DNA of 20,086 bases. It comes from JANPCX01 sp046049865 (lineage in GTDB: Bacteria > Pseudomonadota > Gammaproteobacteria > Burkholderiales > Burkholderiaceae_C). Positions 6,734 through 14,950 of this stretch are shown here, one piece after another. The DNA lies in NCBI GenBank assembly GCA_046049865.1, contig JBJOQO010000060.1, forward strand, positions 1 through 20,086, written 5' to 3'. The notes beneath the pieces were generated by a model. It worked only from the letters and a program-made list of their open reading frames with translations. It did not search any database and had not been told where the DNA came from. Both the position numbers and the translations under genes were made by a program. Every line of letters starts with the position of its first letter. Positions within the stretch are counted from its first letter, which is position 1.

Positions 6734-7576
6734 ATGCTGCGCCAGCGAATCATCACCGCATTGGTCTTACTCGCTGTCTTGCTGCCTGCGGTTTTTTCCG
6801 CGCTCACTTGGCCGTTTGCGATCCTGAGTTTGCTGATGATCGGCGCAGCAGGTTGGGAATGGGGGCGACTCAATGGGCTGTCGCAAATGCCAGCGCTGGG
6901 CGTGGGTTTTCTACTGGCTTTGGCGGGGCTGGTGGCGTGGTGGTTGGGTTGGGTGGGGCGAGCGCCGTCGGCGCTTTGGCTGATGGCCGCGGTGCTGTGG
7001 CTCGCAGGCGGTGCCGTCACCCTGCACGGGGGCGTTCAACAGTGGCCGAGATGGCCCCACTTGGCGCGTCTGCTGGGCGGATTGCTGGCCTTGTGGCTGG
7101 CCTGGTTGGCCATCATGGCAGCCAAGTCATTGGGTTTGAATTTTTTGCTCTCGGTACTCTGCCTCGTTTGGATGGCTGATGTGGCGGCTTATTTTGGTGG
7201 GCGCCAATTTGGGCGTCGCAAACTGGCGCCGTCCATCAGTCCTGGCAAGTCTTGGGCCGGTGTGTACAGCGGCATTGTCGGCGTGGTGATCCTGGCCGGT
7301 TTCTGGATGTGGCTGGACAGCCGGTTCCAGGTTGATTCGCAGAGTATTTTTTCAGCCGTTTTCCAGCGCACAGGGCCTTTGGGTTTGCTGGTGGCCGTGC
7401 TGTTGCTGTGTGCGATGAGTGTGGTGGGAGACCTGGTTGAGTCGCTGGTCAAACGTTGTGCAGGGGCCAAAGACAGCAGTCAGCTTTTGCCCGGACATGG
7501 CGGTGTGCTCGATCGTATTGATGCTTTGATTCCCGTTTTTCCTTTGGCCCTGGCCATCTACCAGTTGCTCGCATGA
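6734..7576 (+). CDS. cdsA: Phosphatidate cytidylyltransferase
   Basis: It converts phosphatidic acid and CTP to CDP-diacylglycerol, the branch point of phospholipid synthesis, in the inner membrane. The 280-residue product has about seven to eight hydrophobic segments starting right at the N-terminus (MLRQRIITALVLLAVLLPAVF). The family signature is near the end (about 237-263): S-L-V-K-R, KD, PGHGG and LDRID. The start is either GTG 6728, overlapping the uppS stop by four bases, or ATG 6734; I prefer ATG because MLRQR fits the family start. Its stop overlaps the dxr ATG (ATGA), implying translational coupling. Confidence 0.96.
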   Translation: MLRQRIITALVLLAVLLPAVFSALTWPFAILSLLMIGAAGWEWGRLNGLSQMPALGVGFLLALAGLVAWWLGWVGRAPSALWLMAAVLWLAGGAVTLHGGVQQWPRWPHLARLLGGLLALWLAWLAIMAAKSLGLNFLLSVLCLVWMADVAAYFGGRQFGRRKLAPSISPGKSWAGVYSGIVGVVILAGFWMWLDSRFQVDSQSIFSAVFQRTGPLGLLVAVLLLCAMSVVGDLVESLVKRCAGAKDSSQLLPGHGGVLDRIDALIPVFPLALAIYQLLA

Positions 7577-8772
7577 CCCGCCCCCAATTGCAACGTTTGT
7601 GCGTCCTGGGCGCCACTGGCTCCATCGGCAAAAGCACGCTGGATGTGGCGGCACGTCACCCCGATCGATTCGAAATTTTTGCGCTCACCGCGCACCGACA
7701 GATCGACGAGTTGTTCAAGCTGTGTCAGCAATACCGACCGCGTTTTGCGGCACTGGGTGATGCGTCGCAAGCGCGTCTCTTGCGTGACCGGCTTCGAGCC
7801 GACGGCGTGGCCACCGAAGTGCTTGACGGGCCACAGGCCCTCAGTGATCTGGCCGCGCACCCAGAAGTCACCACCGTCATGGCGGCTGTGGTGGGCGCTG
7901 CGGGTCTGCCCGCTTGTCTGGCTGCGGCCAATGCGGGCAAACGGTTATTGCTTGCCAACAAAGAAGCGTTGGTGGTGGGTGGCGCTCTCTTCATGCAGGC
8001 GGTGCAGGACGGGGGGGCTGAGCTGGTTCCCATCGACAGCGAGCACTCCGCGATTTTTCAGTGTTTGCCTGAAGACAGGCGTACCTGGCCAAACCGGATT
8101 CAACACATCGTGCTCACCGCATCGGGCGGGCCCTTTCGCGACCGTGATCCCACTACCTTGGCTACCGTGACCCCCGAGCAAGCCTGCGCCCACCCGAACT
8201 GGGTCATGGGCAGAAAAATCTCCGTCGATTCCGCCACCATGATGAACAAGGCCTTGGAGGTGATTGAAGCGCGTTGGCTGTTTGATTTAACGCCTGAGCA
8301 AATCCAGGTGGTGATACACCCGCAAAGCGTGGTGCATTCCATGGTGGTACTCAGAGACCAATCGGTGCTGGCGCAACTCGGTACGCCCGACATGCGAGGC
8401 CCCATCGCCTTTGGTTTGGCCTATCCTGAGCGCGTTGAATGTGGCGCCCAAGGACTCAACTTTGCGGTAGCCAGCCAGATGAATTTCTTTCCACCCGATA
8501 CCCAGCGTTATCCCGGTTTGCCTTTGGCCTGGGATGCACTGCGGGCTGCAGCCGGTACAACGGCCGTGCTCAATGCAGCCAACGAAGAAGCGGTCGACGC
8601 CTTCTTGAACCATGGCTTGCGGTTCGATCAGATTCACGCGGTCAATGCTGACACCTTGGCCAAGGTGTCAGTCAACCCACAAGATTCGGCGTCTATTGAC
8701 GATTTGCTGTCCTTGGATGGCCGTGCACGCATCGTCGCACGGGGGCTGATTGCCGCCTTGCGTGCACACTAA
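7573..8772 (+). CDS. dxr: 1-deoxy-D-xylulose 5-phosphate reductoisomerase
   Basis: This is the second step of the MEP (non-mevalonate) isoprenoid pathway: it rearranges and reduces DXP to MEP with NADPH and a divalent metal. In the 399-residue product GATGSIG (13-19) is the NADPH loop, LANKEALVVGG lies near 127-137, and the metal ligands are D155 and E157 (IDSEHSAIFQ) and E229 in NKALE. SGGPFRD (184-190) and HPNWVMGRKISVDSATMMNK form the substrate site. It starts inside the cdsA stop (ATGA). The TAA stop (8770-8772) lies inside the CTAAC duplication made by the element inserted just downstream, so the coding sequence itself was not changed. Confidence 0.98.
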   Translation: MTRPQLQRLCVLGATGSIGKSTLDVAARHPDRFEIFALTAHRQIDELFKLCQQYRPRFAALGDASQARLLRDRLRADGVATEVLDGPQALSDLAAHPEVTTVMAAVVGAAGLPACLAAANAGKRLLLANKEALVVGGALFMQAVQDGGAELVPIDSEHSAIFQCLPEDRRTWPNRIQHIVLTASGGPFRDRDPTTLATVTPEQACAHPNWVMGRKISVDSATMMNKALEVIEARWLFDLTPEQIQVVIHPQSVVHSMVVLRDQSVLAQLGTPDMRGPIAFGLAYPERVECGAQGLNFAVASQMNFFPPDTQRYPGLPLAWDALRAAAGTTAVLNAANEEAVDAFLNHGLRFDQIHAVNADTLAKVSVNPQDSASIDDLLSLDGRARIVARGLIAALRAH

Positions 8773-8773
8773 C
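8769..8773. repeat. Target-site duplication, left copy (CTAAC)
   Basis: CTAAC immediately left of the left terminal repeat matches CTAAC at 9102-9106 exactly. It includes the dxr stop codon. Confidence 0.85.
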
Positions 8774-9101
8774 CCTAGATCCGGCAGTTAACCGCTCCCC
8801 TGTGCTGGCTACACGCTATGAACACTGAGATTCGCACTCACGGCCGTCCTCACCGCTTGGGTGAGGGCGCTACGCACCCGAGCGAGCCACGCTGCGACGC
8901 CTCAGCTGTCTTGCTCCACGTCGCAAGCATGGGCACGCAGCGTCGTCTCCGTTGCGGGGCGCACCCGCGCTTACAGGCGTGGATCGTTTCGCAGGCGGAC
9001 AGCAGGCTGTCCGAATACGAAGTTTCTCTAAAGCCCTGCTACACCTTGGCCGCCTTGCCTCATCGCGGCCGGCTCGGGCGCGTCCAACTGCAGGATCTAG
9101 G
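8774..9101. mobile_element. 328-bp MITE-like element, IS1380-type ends
   Basis: The element fills most of the 349-base gap between dxr and rseP. Its ends are 16-bp terminal inverted repeats, CCTAGATCCGGCAGTT (8774-8789) and the reverse complement of 9086-9101 (CCTAGATCCTGCAGTT), 15/16 identical. A 5-bp direct repeat CTAAC flanks it on both sides. From memory, the IS1380-family element ISEcp1 has ends beginning CCTAGATTCTACG and makes 5-bp duplications, so this is probably a non-autonomous IS1380-related element. No transposase is encoded; a 95-codon open frame (8818-9105) runs through the right terminal repeat and shows no recognisable domain. Internal hairpins are CTCACC/GGTGAG (8849-8865), ACGCTGCG/CGCAGCGT (8889-8896 with 8936-8943) and CGGACAG/CTGTCCG (8996-9013). 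No T-tract terminator is seen. Confidence 0.85.
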
Positions 9102-9106
9102 CTAAC
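9102..9106. repeat. Target-site duplication, right copy (CTAAC)
   Basis: This is the second copy of the 5-bp duplication, directly after the right terminal repeat. Only 15 bases separate it from the rseP ATG. Confidence 0.85.
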
Positions 9107-9121
9107 GATTGAGCATTCCCC

Positions 9122-10516
9122 ATGAGTACTTTGTTCTTCTTCATTCTGACCCTCGGGATCTTGATCGTCATCCACGAGTACGGCCACTACCGTGTGGCCC
9201 GGGCTTTTGGTGTCAAAGTGCTGCGTTTTTCCGTGGGGTTTGGACCGGTGGTGTGGCGCAGGCAGGCCCATCCCGATGCGACCGAGTTTGCGATATCGGC
9301 CATTCCTTTGGGCGGTTATGTGCGTATGCTCGATGAGCGTGAAGGTGGCGTGCCGAACCACGAACTGCACATGGCCTTCAACCGAAAGCCCTTGAGGCAG
9401 CGCGCCGCCATCGTTGCGGCTGGCCCTGTGGCCAATTTGCTGCTCGCCGTGGTGCTTTACGCAGCGGTGCACTGGATCGGTGTGGACGAACCTAAAGCGG
9501 TCCTGGCGACGCCGGCGGCCGGTAGTTTGGCCGAGCAAGCCGGATTGCGTGCCGGGGACTGGGTTCAGTCGACCTCTGCCGACGGTACAAATTGGCGCGA
9601 GATTGACGCCATGACCGACCTGCGCTGGGAAATCACCCAAGGCGTGATGCGCGGCGAGCCGCTCACCTTGCAAGTCAGTGACGCACGCGGGCACGGCTCA
9701 CGAGAAGCCGTACTCGACCTGCAGAATCTGGGAATCACGGAAGTCAACGCGGCGGTGATGCGTCGCATTGGAGTGGGAGCGCCCCTGCGTGAGCCGGTTC
9801 TGGCCAATGTGATCACCGGTGGCCCTGCTGCGAAAGCAGGCCTGAACACCGGCGACCGCGTGCTCAGTGTGGATGACGTGCCTATCCGGGACGCCGCCCA
9901 ACTTCAACACCGCATTCGTGCCAGTGTGAATCTCGGCGCATCAGCAGACGGTACCCGCACCGGCGAACCGGTTTTGATGCGGTGGCGTATTGAACGTGCT
10001 GGTCAAAGCCAAGAGGTGGTGGTCACCCCAGCGGTGGTTCGTGAGGGCGAGTTGACCATCGGCCGGATCGAAGCTGCCATTGGTACATCGGCGGAAATGG
10101 TGGAAGTGCGCAAGGGCCCTTGGGAGGGGTTTTCGCTGGCCGTCTCTCGAACCTGGGAGATGTCTTGGGTCACCTTAAAAACCTTCGGCAAGATGCTCAT
10201 TGGTGAGGCATCGCTGAAGAACCTCTCGGGCCCCATCACGATTGCGGACTATGCCGGCCAGTCCGCGCAAGCCGGTTTGGCCTACTACCTCGGATTTCTC
10301 GCGGTGGTCAGCATCGGCCTTGGCGTGCTCAACCTGCTGCCCTTGCCTATGCTCGATGGGGGGCACCTGATGTATTATCTTTTCGAGGCAGTGACAGGAC
10401 GCCCGGTCGAAGGTGCGTGGCTGGATCGGCTGCAGCGTGGCGGTGTTGCCATCATGCTCATGATGATGTCGCTTGCCATTTACAACGACGTTGCGCGCCT
10501 CATGGGCATGCATTGA
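9122..10516 (+). CDS. rseP: Site-2 (intramembrane) metalloprotease RseP
   Basis: RseP cuts the membrane-embedded anti-sigma factor RseA after DegS, releasing the envelope-stress sigma factor, and also clears signal-peptide remnants. The 464-residue product has the zinc motif HEYGH at 18-22 in the first membrane helix and GGYVRMLDE near 63-71. Two PDZ domains follow (about 105-185, with AGSLAEQAGLRAGDWV, and about 210-300, with GGPAAKAGLNTGDRVLSV). The third zinc ligand is Asp412 in LPLPMLDGGHL, before the last helices. Length and layout are normal. The ATG has no clear Shine-Dalgarno; the mobile element ends 20 bases upstream, so the natural leader was displaced, though the 15 bases next to the ATG are original. 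It is followed by bamA after a 42-base gap. Confidence 0.97.
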   Translation: MSTLFFFILTLGILIVIHEYGHYRVARAFGVKVLRFSVGFGPVVWRRQAHPDATEFAISAIPLGGYVRMLDEREGGVPNHELHMAFNRKPLRQRAAIVAAGPVANLLLAVVLYAAVHWIGVDEPKAVLATPAAGSLAEQAGLRAGDWVQSTSADGTNWREIDAMTDLRWEITQGVMRGEPLTLQVSDARGHGSREAVLDLQNLGITEVNAAVMRRIGVGAPLREPVLANVITGGPAAKAGLNTGDRVLSVDDVPIRDAAQLQHRIRASVNLGASADGTRTGEPVLMRWRIERAGQSQEVVVTPAVVREGELTIGRIEAAIGTSAEMVEVRKGPWEGFSLAVSRTWEMSWVTLKTFGKMLIGEASLKNLSGPITIADYAGQSAQAGLAYYLGFLAVVSIGLGVLNLLPLPMLDGGHLMYYLFEAVTGRPVEGAWLDRLQRGGVAIMLMMMSLAIYNDVARLMGMH

Positions 10517-10558
10517 ACCTTTTATTTGCCCCGCGCCTCTTTGGTGCCATCCCCACCC

Positions 10559-12859
10559 ATGCCTAACTCTTGTTTGATTCGTTTGCGACCAACGCTGCTT
10601 GGCGCAGCATTGGCTGCGGTTATGTTCTCGGGCAGCGCTTGGGCGGTAGAGCCCTTCACCTTGCGCGACATTCGTGTCGAAGGTTTGCAGCGCACCGATG
10701 CAGGTACCGTTTTCGCATCCTTGCCGTTTCGCGTTGGCGATACCTACAACGATGAGAAGGGCGCTGCAGGCCTTCGGGCTTTGTTTGCCACGGGTTTGTT
10801 CAAGGACGTGCGCATCGATATCGACAAAGGCGTGGTGATTGTCATTGTCGAAGAGCGGCCTGTCATTTCTGGTATCGACTTCTCAGGCATGAAGGAGTTT
10901 GACAAGGATGTTCTCATCAAGTCTTTGCGCGACAACGGCATAGGCGAGGGGCAGCCCTTTGACAAGAGTTTGGCGGATCGCGCCGAGCAAGAACTCAAGC
11001 GCCAATACCTCAGCCGTAGCTTGTATGGCGCGGAAGTCGTGACTACGATCACTCCTTTGGAGCGCAACCGCGTCAATGTGACCTTCACCATCACCGAAGG
11101 CGCGCCCGCCCGCATCCGGGACATTCGCATCGTGGGCAACCGCGTTTTTTCCGAAAGCACGCTCAAAGGTTTGCTGGACTTGAACGATGGTGGCTGGCTC
11201 AACTGGTACACCAAAGCGGATCGTTATTCGCGCTCCAAACTCAACGCCGACATCGAAACATTACGTGCCTACTACCTCAACCGGGGTTACCTGGAGTTTG
11301 ATGTTGTCGCAACGCAAGTTGCCATCTCACCCGACAAACAAACCATCACGGTAACGCTGACAGTCAATGAAGGGCAGCTCTACACGGTCACGGCCGTCAA
11401 GCTTGACGGCGACTTCCTCGGCAAAGAAGACGAGTTCAAATCGCTGATCACGATAAAGCCCGGTCAGCCGTACCGTGCGACCAGCGTTGCGGAAACGACC
11501 AAGGCTTTCTCGGACCAGTATGCGGTATTCGGTTATGCATTTGCGCGCGTGGAGGCCCGCCCCGAGATTGATCGCGCCAATGGTCAAGTGGTGATCAATC
11601 TGGTGGCTGAGCCCGCCAAACGTGTCTACGTGAGGCGTGTCAATGTTTCCGGTAACAGCCGCTCCCGCGACGAAGTGATCAGGCGCGAATTCCGGCAGTT
11701 TGAATCGGCCTGGTACGACGGCCAGAAGATCAAGTTGTCGCGAGACCGCGTGGATCGTTTGGGGTATTTCAGCCAGGTCAACATAGAGACCAACGAAGTC
11801 CCTGGAGCGCCCGATCAGGTCGACCTGACCGTGACCGTGGTCGAGAAACCCACCGGCAACTTGTTGCTGGGTGTTGGTTTTTCTAGCGCGGACAAAGTGT
11901 CGCTCACCGCATCCATCAAACAAGAGAACGTGTTTGGCTCGGGCAACTACCTTGGTATTGACCTCAACACGAGCAAGTCACAGCGCACCTTGGTACTGAG
12001 CTCCGTCAACCCGTATTTCACGATTGACGGTGTGTCCCGTGCTTTTGATGTGTACTACCGGACCAACAAACCCTTGAACAGCCAAGGTGAGGACTACCAG
12101 CTGATCACACCGGGTGCGTCGATTCGGTTTGGCGTGCCGTTTACAGAATTGGACACCGTTTTCTTCGGAATCGGCGGCGAGCAAACCACCATCAAAGGCG
12201 AACGTGCACTACCCAACAGTTATCTGCTCTACCGCGAGCAGTATGGCCGTACCAGCACCTCCTTCCCGCTGACGGTTGGTTGGACACGGGATGGCCGGGA
12301 CAGCGCTTTGGTGCCGACCACGGGTAGGTACCTCCGAAGCAATCTCGATTGGTCCGCCTTTGGTGACGCGCGTTATTGGCGATTCAACGGTCAAGTTCAG
12401 CAGTATTTCCCTTTGTCGACACGCTACACCTTGGCGCTCAATGCGGAAGTGGGTTGGGGCAAAGCTTTGGGAAGTCGGCCGTATCCCGTGTTTAAGAATT
12501 TCTACGGGGGTGGCCTGGGCACTGTGCGCGGGTTTGACCAAGGGTCCCTGGGGCCAGTGGACGTCACCGGTGCTTACATTGGGGGCACCCGGCGCATCAA
12601 CATGAATGCCGAGCTTTACCTTCCCCTGGGAGGAACCGGCAATGACCGCACGCTGCGCTGGTTCGCCTACGCGGACGCTGGCAATGTTTGGGGTGAGAAA
12701 CAAAGTGTTGAGTTCGGAACACTGCGGTACTCCGTGGGACTGGGCTTGAGTTGGGTGTCCCCTGTGGGTCCGCTGAAGCTCAGCTACGGTGTTCCTATCA
12801 AAAAGGAACCAACGGATAGAATCCAACGTCTTCAATTCCAGATCGGGACAGCGTTTTAA
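10559..12859 (+). CDS. bamA: Outer membrane protein assembly factor BamA
   Basis: BamA is the central beta-barrel of the BAM complex, which folds porins and other outer-membrane proteins. The 766-residue product has a signal peptide (about 1-29, ending SAWA before VEPF), then five POTRA repeats (about 30-420). The barrel begins around LLLGVGFSSADKVSLTASIKQENVFGSGN. The conserved VRGF of the L6 loop is at 656-659, and the protein ends in Phe (QFQIGTAF), the usual C-terminal signal of outer-membrane proteins. The frame opens at TTG 10526, but ATG 10559 gives a clean signal peptide. The stop overlaps the skp start (TAATG). Confidence 0.98.
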   Translation: MPNSCLIRLRPTLLGAALAAVMFSGSAWAVEPFTLRDIRVEGLQRTDAGTVFASLPFRVGDTYNDEKGAAGLRALFATGLFKDVRIDIDKGVVIVIVEERPVISGIDFSGMKEFDKDVLIKSLRDNGIGEGQPFDKSLADRAEQELKRQYLSRSLYGAEVVTTITPLERNRVNVTFTITEGAPARIRDIRIVGNRVFSESTLKGLLDLNDGGWLNWYTKADRYSRSKLNADIETLRAYYLNRGYLEFDVVATQVAISPDKQTITVTLTVNEGQLYTVTAVKLDGDFLGKEDEFKSLITIKPGQPYRATSVAETTKAFSDQYAVFGYAFARVEARPEIDRANGQVVINLVAEPAKRVYVRRVNVSGNSRSRDEVIRREFRQFESAWYDGQKIKLSRDRVDRLGYFSQVNIETNEVPGAPDQVDLTVTVVEKPTGNLLLGVGFSSADKVSLTASIKQENVFGSGNYLGIDLNTSKSQRTLVLSSVNPYFTIDGVSRAFDVYYRTNKPLNSQGEDYQLITPGASIRFGVPFTELDTVFFGIGGEQTTIKGERALPNSYLLYREQYGRTSTSFPLTVGWTRDGRDSALVPTTGRYLRSNLDWSAFGDARYWRFNGQVQQYFPLSTRYTLALNAEVGWGKALGSRPYPVFKNFYGGGLGTVRGFDQGSLGPVDVTGAYIGGTRRINMNAELYLPLGGTGNDRTLRWFAYADAGNVWGEKQSVEFGTLRYSVGLGLSWVSPVGPLKLSYGVPIKKEPTDRIQRLQFQIGTAF

Positions 12860-13371
12860 TGAATACCAGCTACATCAAGTTTCTGAGTGCGTTTGTGCTT
12901 GTTGCCTTCGCGTCGCAAGGTGCTCATGCACAAGAAATCAAAATTGGCTACGTCAATCAAGATCGGGTAGTGAGCGAGGCGTCTTTGTCGAAGTCAGCGT
13001 CTGCCCGCAAAACGGAGCTGGAAAAGCGCCAAAAGGAATTAGAAGAAATGGCCGCTCGCTTGAGAGCGAATGCCGAGAAGTTCGAAAAAGAGTCTCCGAC
13101 GCTGGCTGACGCGGAACGCGCCCGGCGTTCGCGAGACCTGGTCGAACAAGACCGAGAGGTGCAGCGACGCAACCGTGCTTTGCAAGAAGATGGGGCGTTG
13201 TGGAAACAAGAAGAGATGGGGAATTTAGGCGAACGTGTTCGTCGCGTCATTAAACAACTCAGTGAAACCGAGAAGCTGGACCTGGTCGTCGGCGACGCGT
13301 TGTTCGTCAATCCGAAGCTCGACATCACTGACAAAGTCATCAAGATTCTGAACGCGCAAAGCCTGAAATGA
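12859..13371 (+). CDS. skp: Periplasmic chaperone Skp/OmpH
   Basis: Skp is a trimeric periplasmic holdase that carries unfolded outer-membrane proteins to the BAM complex. The 170-residue product has a signal peptide (1-24, ending GAHA before QEIKIGYVN). The GYVNQDRVV start of the beta domain follows, then a long charged coiled-coil region (about 48-120, rich in Lys/Glu/Arg) forming the tentacles, and a C-terminal beta part (LDLVVGDALFVNPKLDITDKVIKIL). The size is typical of the family. Its ATG overlaps the bamA TAA by one base, so it is probably translationally coupled. lpxD follows 15 bases later. Confidence 0.95.
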   Translation: MNTSYIKFLSAFVLVAFASQGAHAQEIKIGYVNQDRVVSEASLSKSASARKTELEKRQKELEEMAARLRANAEKFEKESPTLADAERARRSRDLVEQDREVQRRNRALQEDGALWKQEEMGNLGERVRRVIKQLSETEKLDLVVGDALFVNPKLDITDKVIKILNAQSLK

Positions 13372-13386
13372 TCGTGGTCAGATCGA

Positions 13387-14457
13387 GTGCGCGTTGATCG
13401 GGTGGGCGTGGTTGATCCGGCCATAGATGGGTACAGACTCGGTGACATCGTTGCCGATCTTGGTGGGGAGCTGGTCGGTAGCCCCGAGTTGCGAATCCAC
13501 TCCATAGGGCCATTGCAAAGCGCTACGCCACAGACCCTCAGTTTTCTCGCTAATCCGAAGTACAACGCAGAGCTGGCCCAGTCGCGAGCCGCTTGCGTGA
13601 TCGTCGCGCCTGGTGCGCGTGAGGAAGCCCAGGCCCGTGGGGCTGCGCTCATCACGCCTGACCCCTACCTCTACTTTGCTCGCTTGACCCAATGGTGGGC
13701 CAAACGTAGTCGTCCACCGATAGCGCCCGGTGTGCATCCGAGCGCCGTTGTGCACCCGACTGCGACACTCGGAGCGGGTGTGAGCATCGGTCCTTTGGCG
13801 GTGGTGGAGGCCCGGGCATTGATCGCCGACCACGTTGTCATTGGGCCGCAGTGCCACATCGGCGAGTCTGCGAAGTTGGGCGCGTTCACCCGGCTTGCAG
13901 CCCATGTGGTGTTCGGTTCGGGTTGTGTCATGGGGCAGCGTGGTTTAGTGCACTCTGGCGTGGTGATCGGCGCAGACGGTTTTGGCTTTGCACCGAGGCA
14001 AGGTGAATGGGAAAAGATTGAGCAGCTCGGTGCCGTTCGCATTGGTGACGATGTGGAGATTGGTGCTAACACCTGCATCGACAGGGGCGCTTTGCAAGAC
14101 ACGGTGATTGAAGACGGCGTCAAGTTGGACAACTTGATTCAAATCGCGCACAACGTGCGCATCGGTGCCCATACGGCGATTGCCGGCTGCACCGGCATCG
14201 CCGGCAGCACCGTGATAGGAAAGCATTGCACCATCGCCGGCGCGGCCAACATCATCGGACACTTGAATATCGCCGACCATGTTCATATCTCGGTGGCCAC
14301 GGTGGTCACGCGATCCATTTCCAAGCCGGGCGTGTACAGCGGCAGCTTTCCCTTCGACGACAATGCAGCCTGGGAGAAGAACGCGGCTACTTTGCGTCAA
14401 CTGCACCGCATGCGCACGCGCCTGATGCAGCTTGAAAAAAACTCGAATCAACGCTAG
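13387..14457 (+). CDS. lpxD: UDP-3-O-(3-hydroxyacyl)glucosamine N-acyltransferase
   Basis: LpxD adds the second hydroxyacyl chain (from acyl-ACP) in lipid A synthesis. Up to 356 residues: an N-terminal uridine-binding domain (IDGYRLGDIVADLGGELVG, LSFLANPKY), then a left-handed beta-helix of hexapeptide repeats (about 115-325) with GADGFGFAP and the catalytic His at about 255 in IQIAHNVRIGAH. A C-terminal helix ends LHRMRTRLMQLEKNSNQR. No in-frame ATG is available near the start; GTG 13387, 13402 and 13408 all fit, and the family's conserved N-terminus begins close to residue 12-16. I keep the longest. The last 26 bases overlap a longer open frame of fabZ that I do not use. Confidence 0.96.
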   Translation: MRVDRVGVVDPAIDGYRLGDIVADLGGELVGSPELRIHSIGPLQSATPQTLSFLANPKYNAELAQSRAACVIVAPGAREEAQARGAALITPDPYLYFARLTQWWAKRSRPPIAPGVHPSAVVHPTATLGAGVSIGPLAVVEARALIADHVVIGPQCHIGESAKLGAFTRLAAHVVFGSGCVMGQRGLVHSGVVIGADGFGFAPRQGEWEKIEQLGAVRIGDDVEIGANTCIDRGALQDTVIEDGVKLDNLIQIAHNVRIGAHTAIAGCTGIAGSTVIGKHCTIAGAANIIGHLNIADHVHISVATVVTRSISKPGVYSGSFPFDDNAAWEKNAATLRQLHRMRTRLMQLEKNSNQR

Positions 14458-14494
14458 ACAACGCCTTGCCGACAGCGCCAACGAAGAACACACC

Positions 14495-14935
14495 ATGATG
14501 GACATTCACGAAATCCTGACTCGATTGCCCCACCGCTATCCGTTTCTCTTGGTTGATCGTGTGCTGGAAGTGGAGAAGGGCAAGTCGATCCGAGTGCTCA
14601 AAAATGTGAGCATCAATGAACCCTTTTTCGAGGGGCATTTTCCGGTCCGCCCTGTCATGCCCGGGGTGCTGATGTTGGAAGCCCTGGCTCAATGCGCGGC
14701 ATTGCTCACCAGTGTGACGCTGGAGGTCGAGCCCGATGGCAAGACGGTGTACTACTTCGCCGGTGCCGACGCGGTGCGATTCAAACGTGTGGTTGAACCA
14801 GGCGATCAGCTTATTTTTGACGTCGCCATCGACCGCATGAAGGCGGGCATCTGGAAGTTCAAGGGACGCGGCACGGTCAATGGCGAGTTGGCTGTTGAAG
14901 CCGAACTGATGTGCACCATGCGCAAGGTTGCTTGA
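14495..14935 (+). CDS. fabZ: 3-hydroxyacyl-[ACP] dehydratase FabZ
   Basis: FabZ dehydrates 3-hydroxyacyl-ACP in fatty acid elongation and competes with LpxA/LpxD for the same hydroxyacyl-ACP pool, which explains its place in this cluster. The 146-residue hot-dog-fold protein shows LPHRYPFLLVDRV (from about 11), FEGHFPVRPVMPGVLMLEALAQ with catalytic His48 and Glu62, and the YYFAGADAVRFKRVVEPGDQL block. The frame opens at TTG 14432, but the tandem ATGs at 14495 and 14498 match the family length; GAAGAA lies about eight bases upstream. Confidence 0.97.
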   Translation: MMDIHEILTRLPHRYPFLLVDRVLEVEKGKSIRVLKNVSINEPFFEGHFPVRPVMPGVLMLEALAQCAALLTSVTLEVEPDGKTVYYFAGADAVRFKRVVEPGDQLIFDVAIDRMKAGIWKFKGRGTVNGELAVEAELMCTMRKVA

Positions 14936-14950
14936 CGGGGACCGCTGCGA

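Noticed and set aside
8818..9105. 95-codon + strand open frame between dxr and rseP
   Set aside because: It lies within the transposon-like element, crosses its right terminal repeat and duplication, has no ribosome binding site or recognisable domain, and is better explained as chance in GC-rich DNA.
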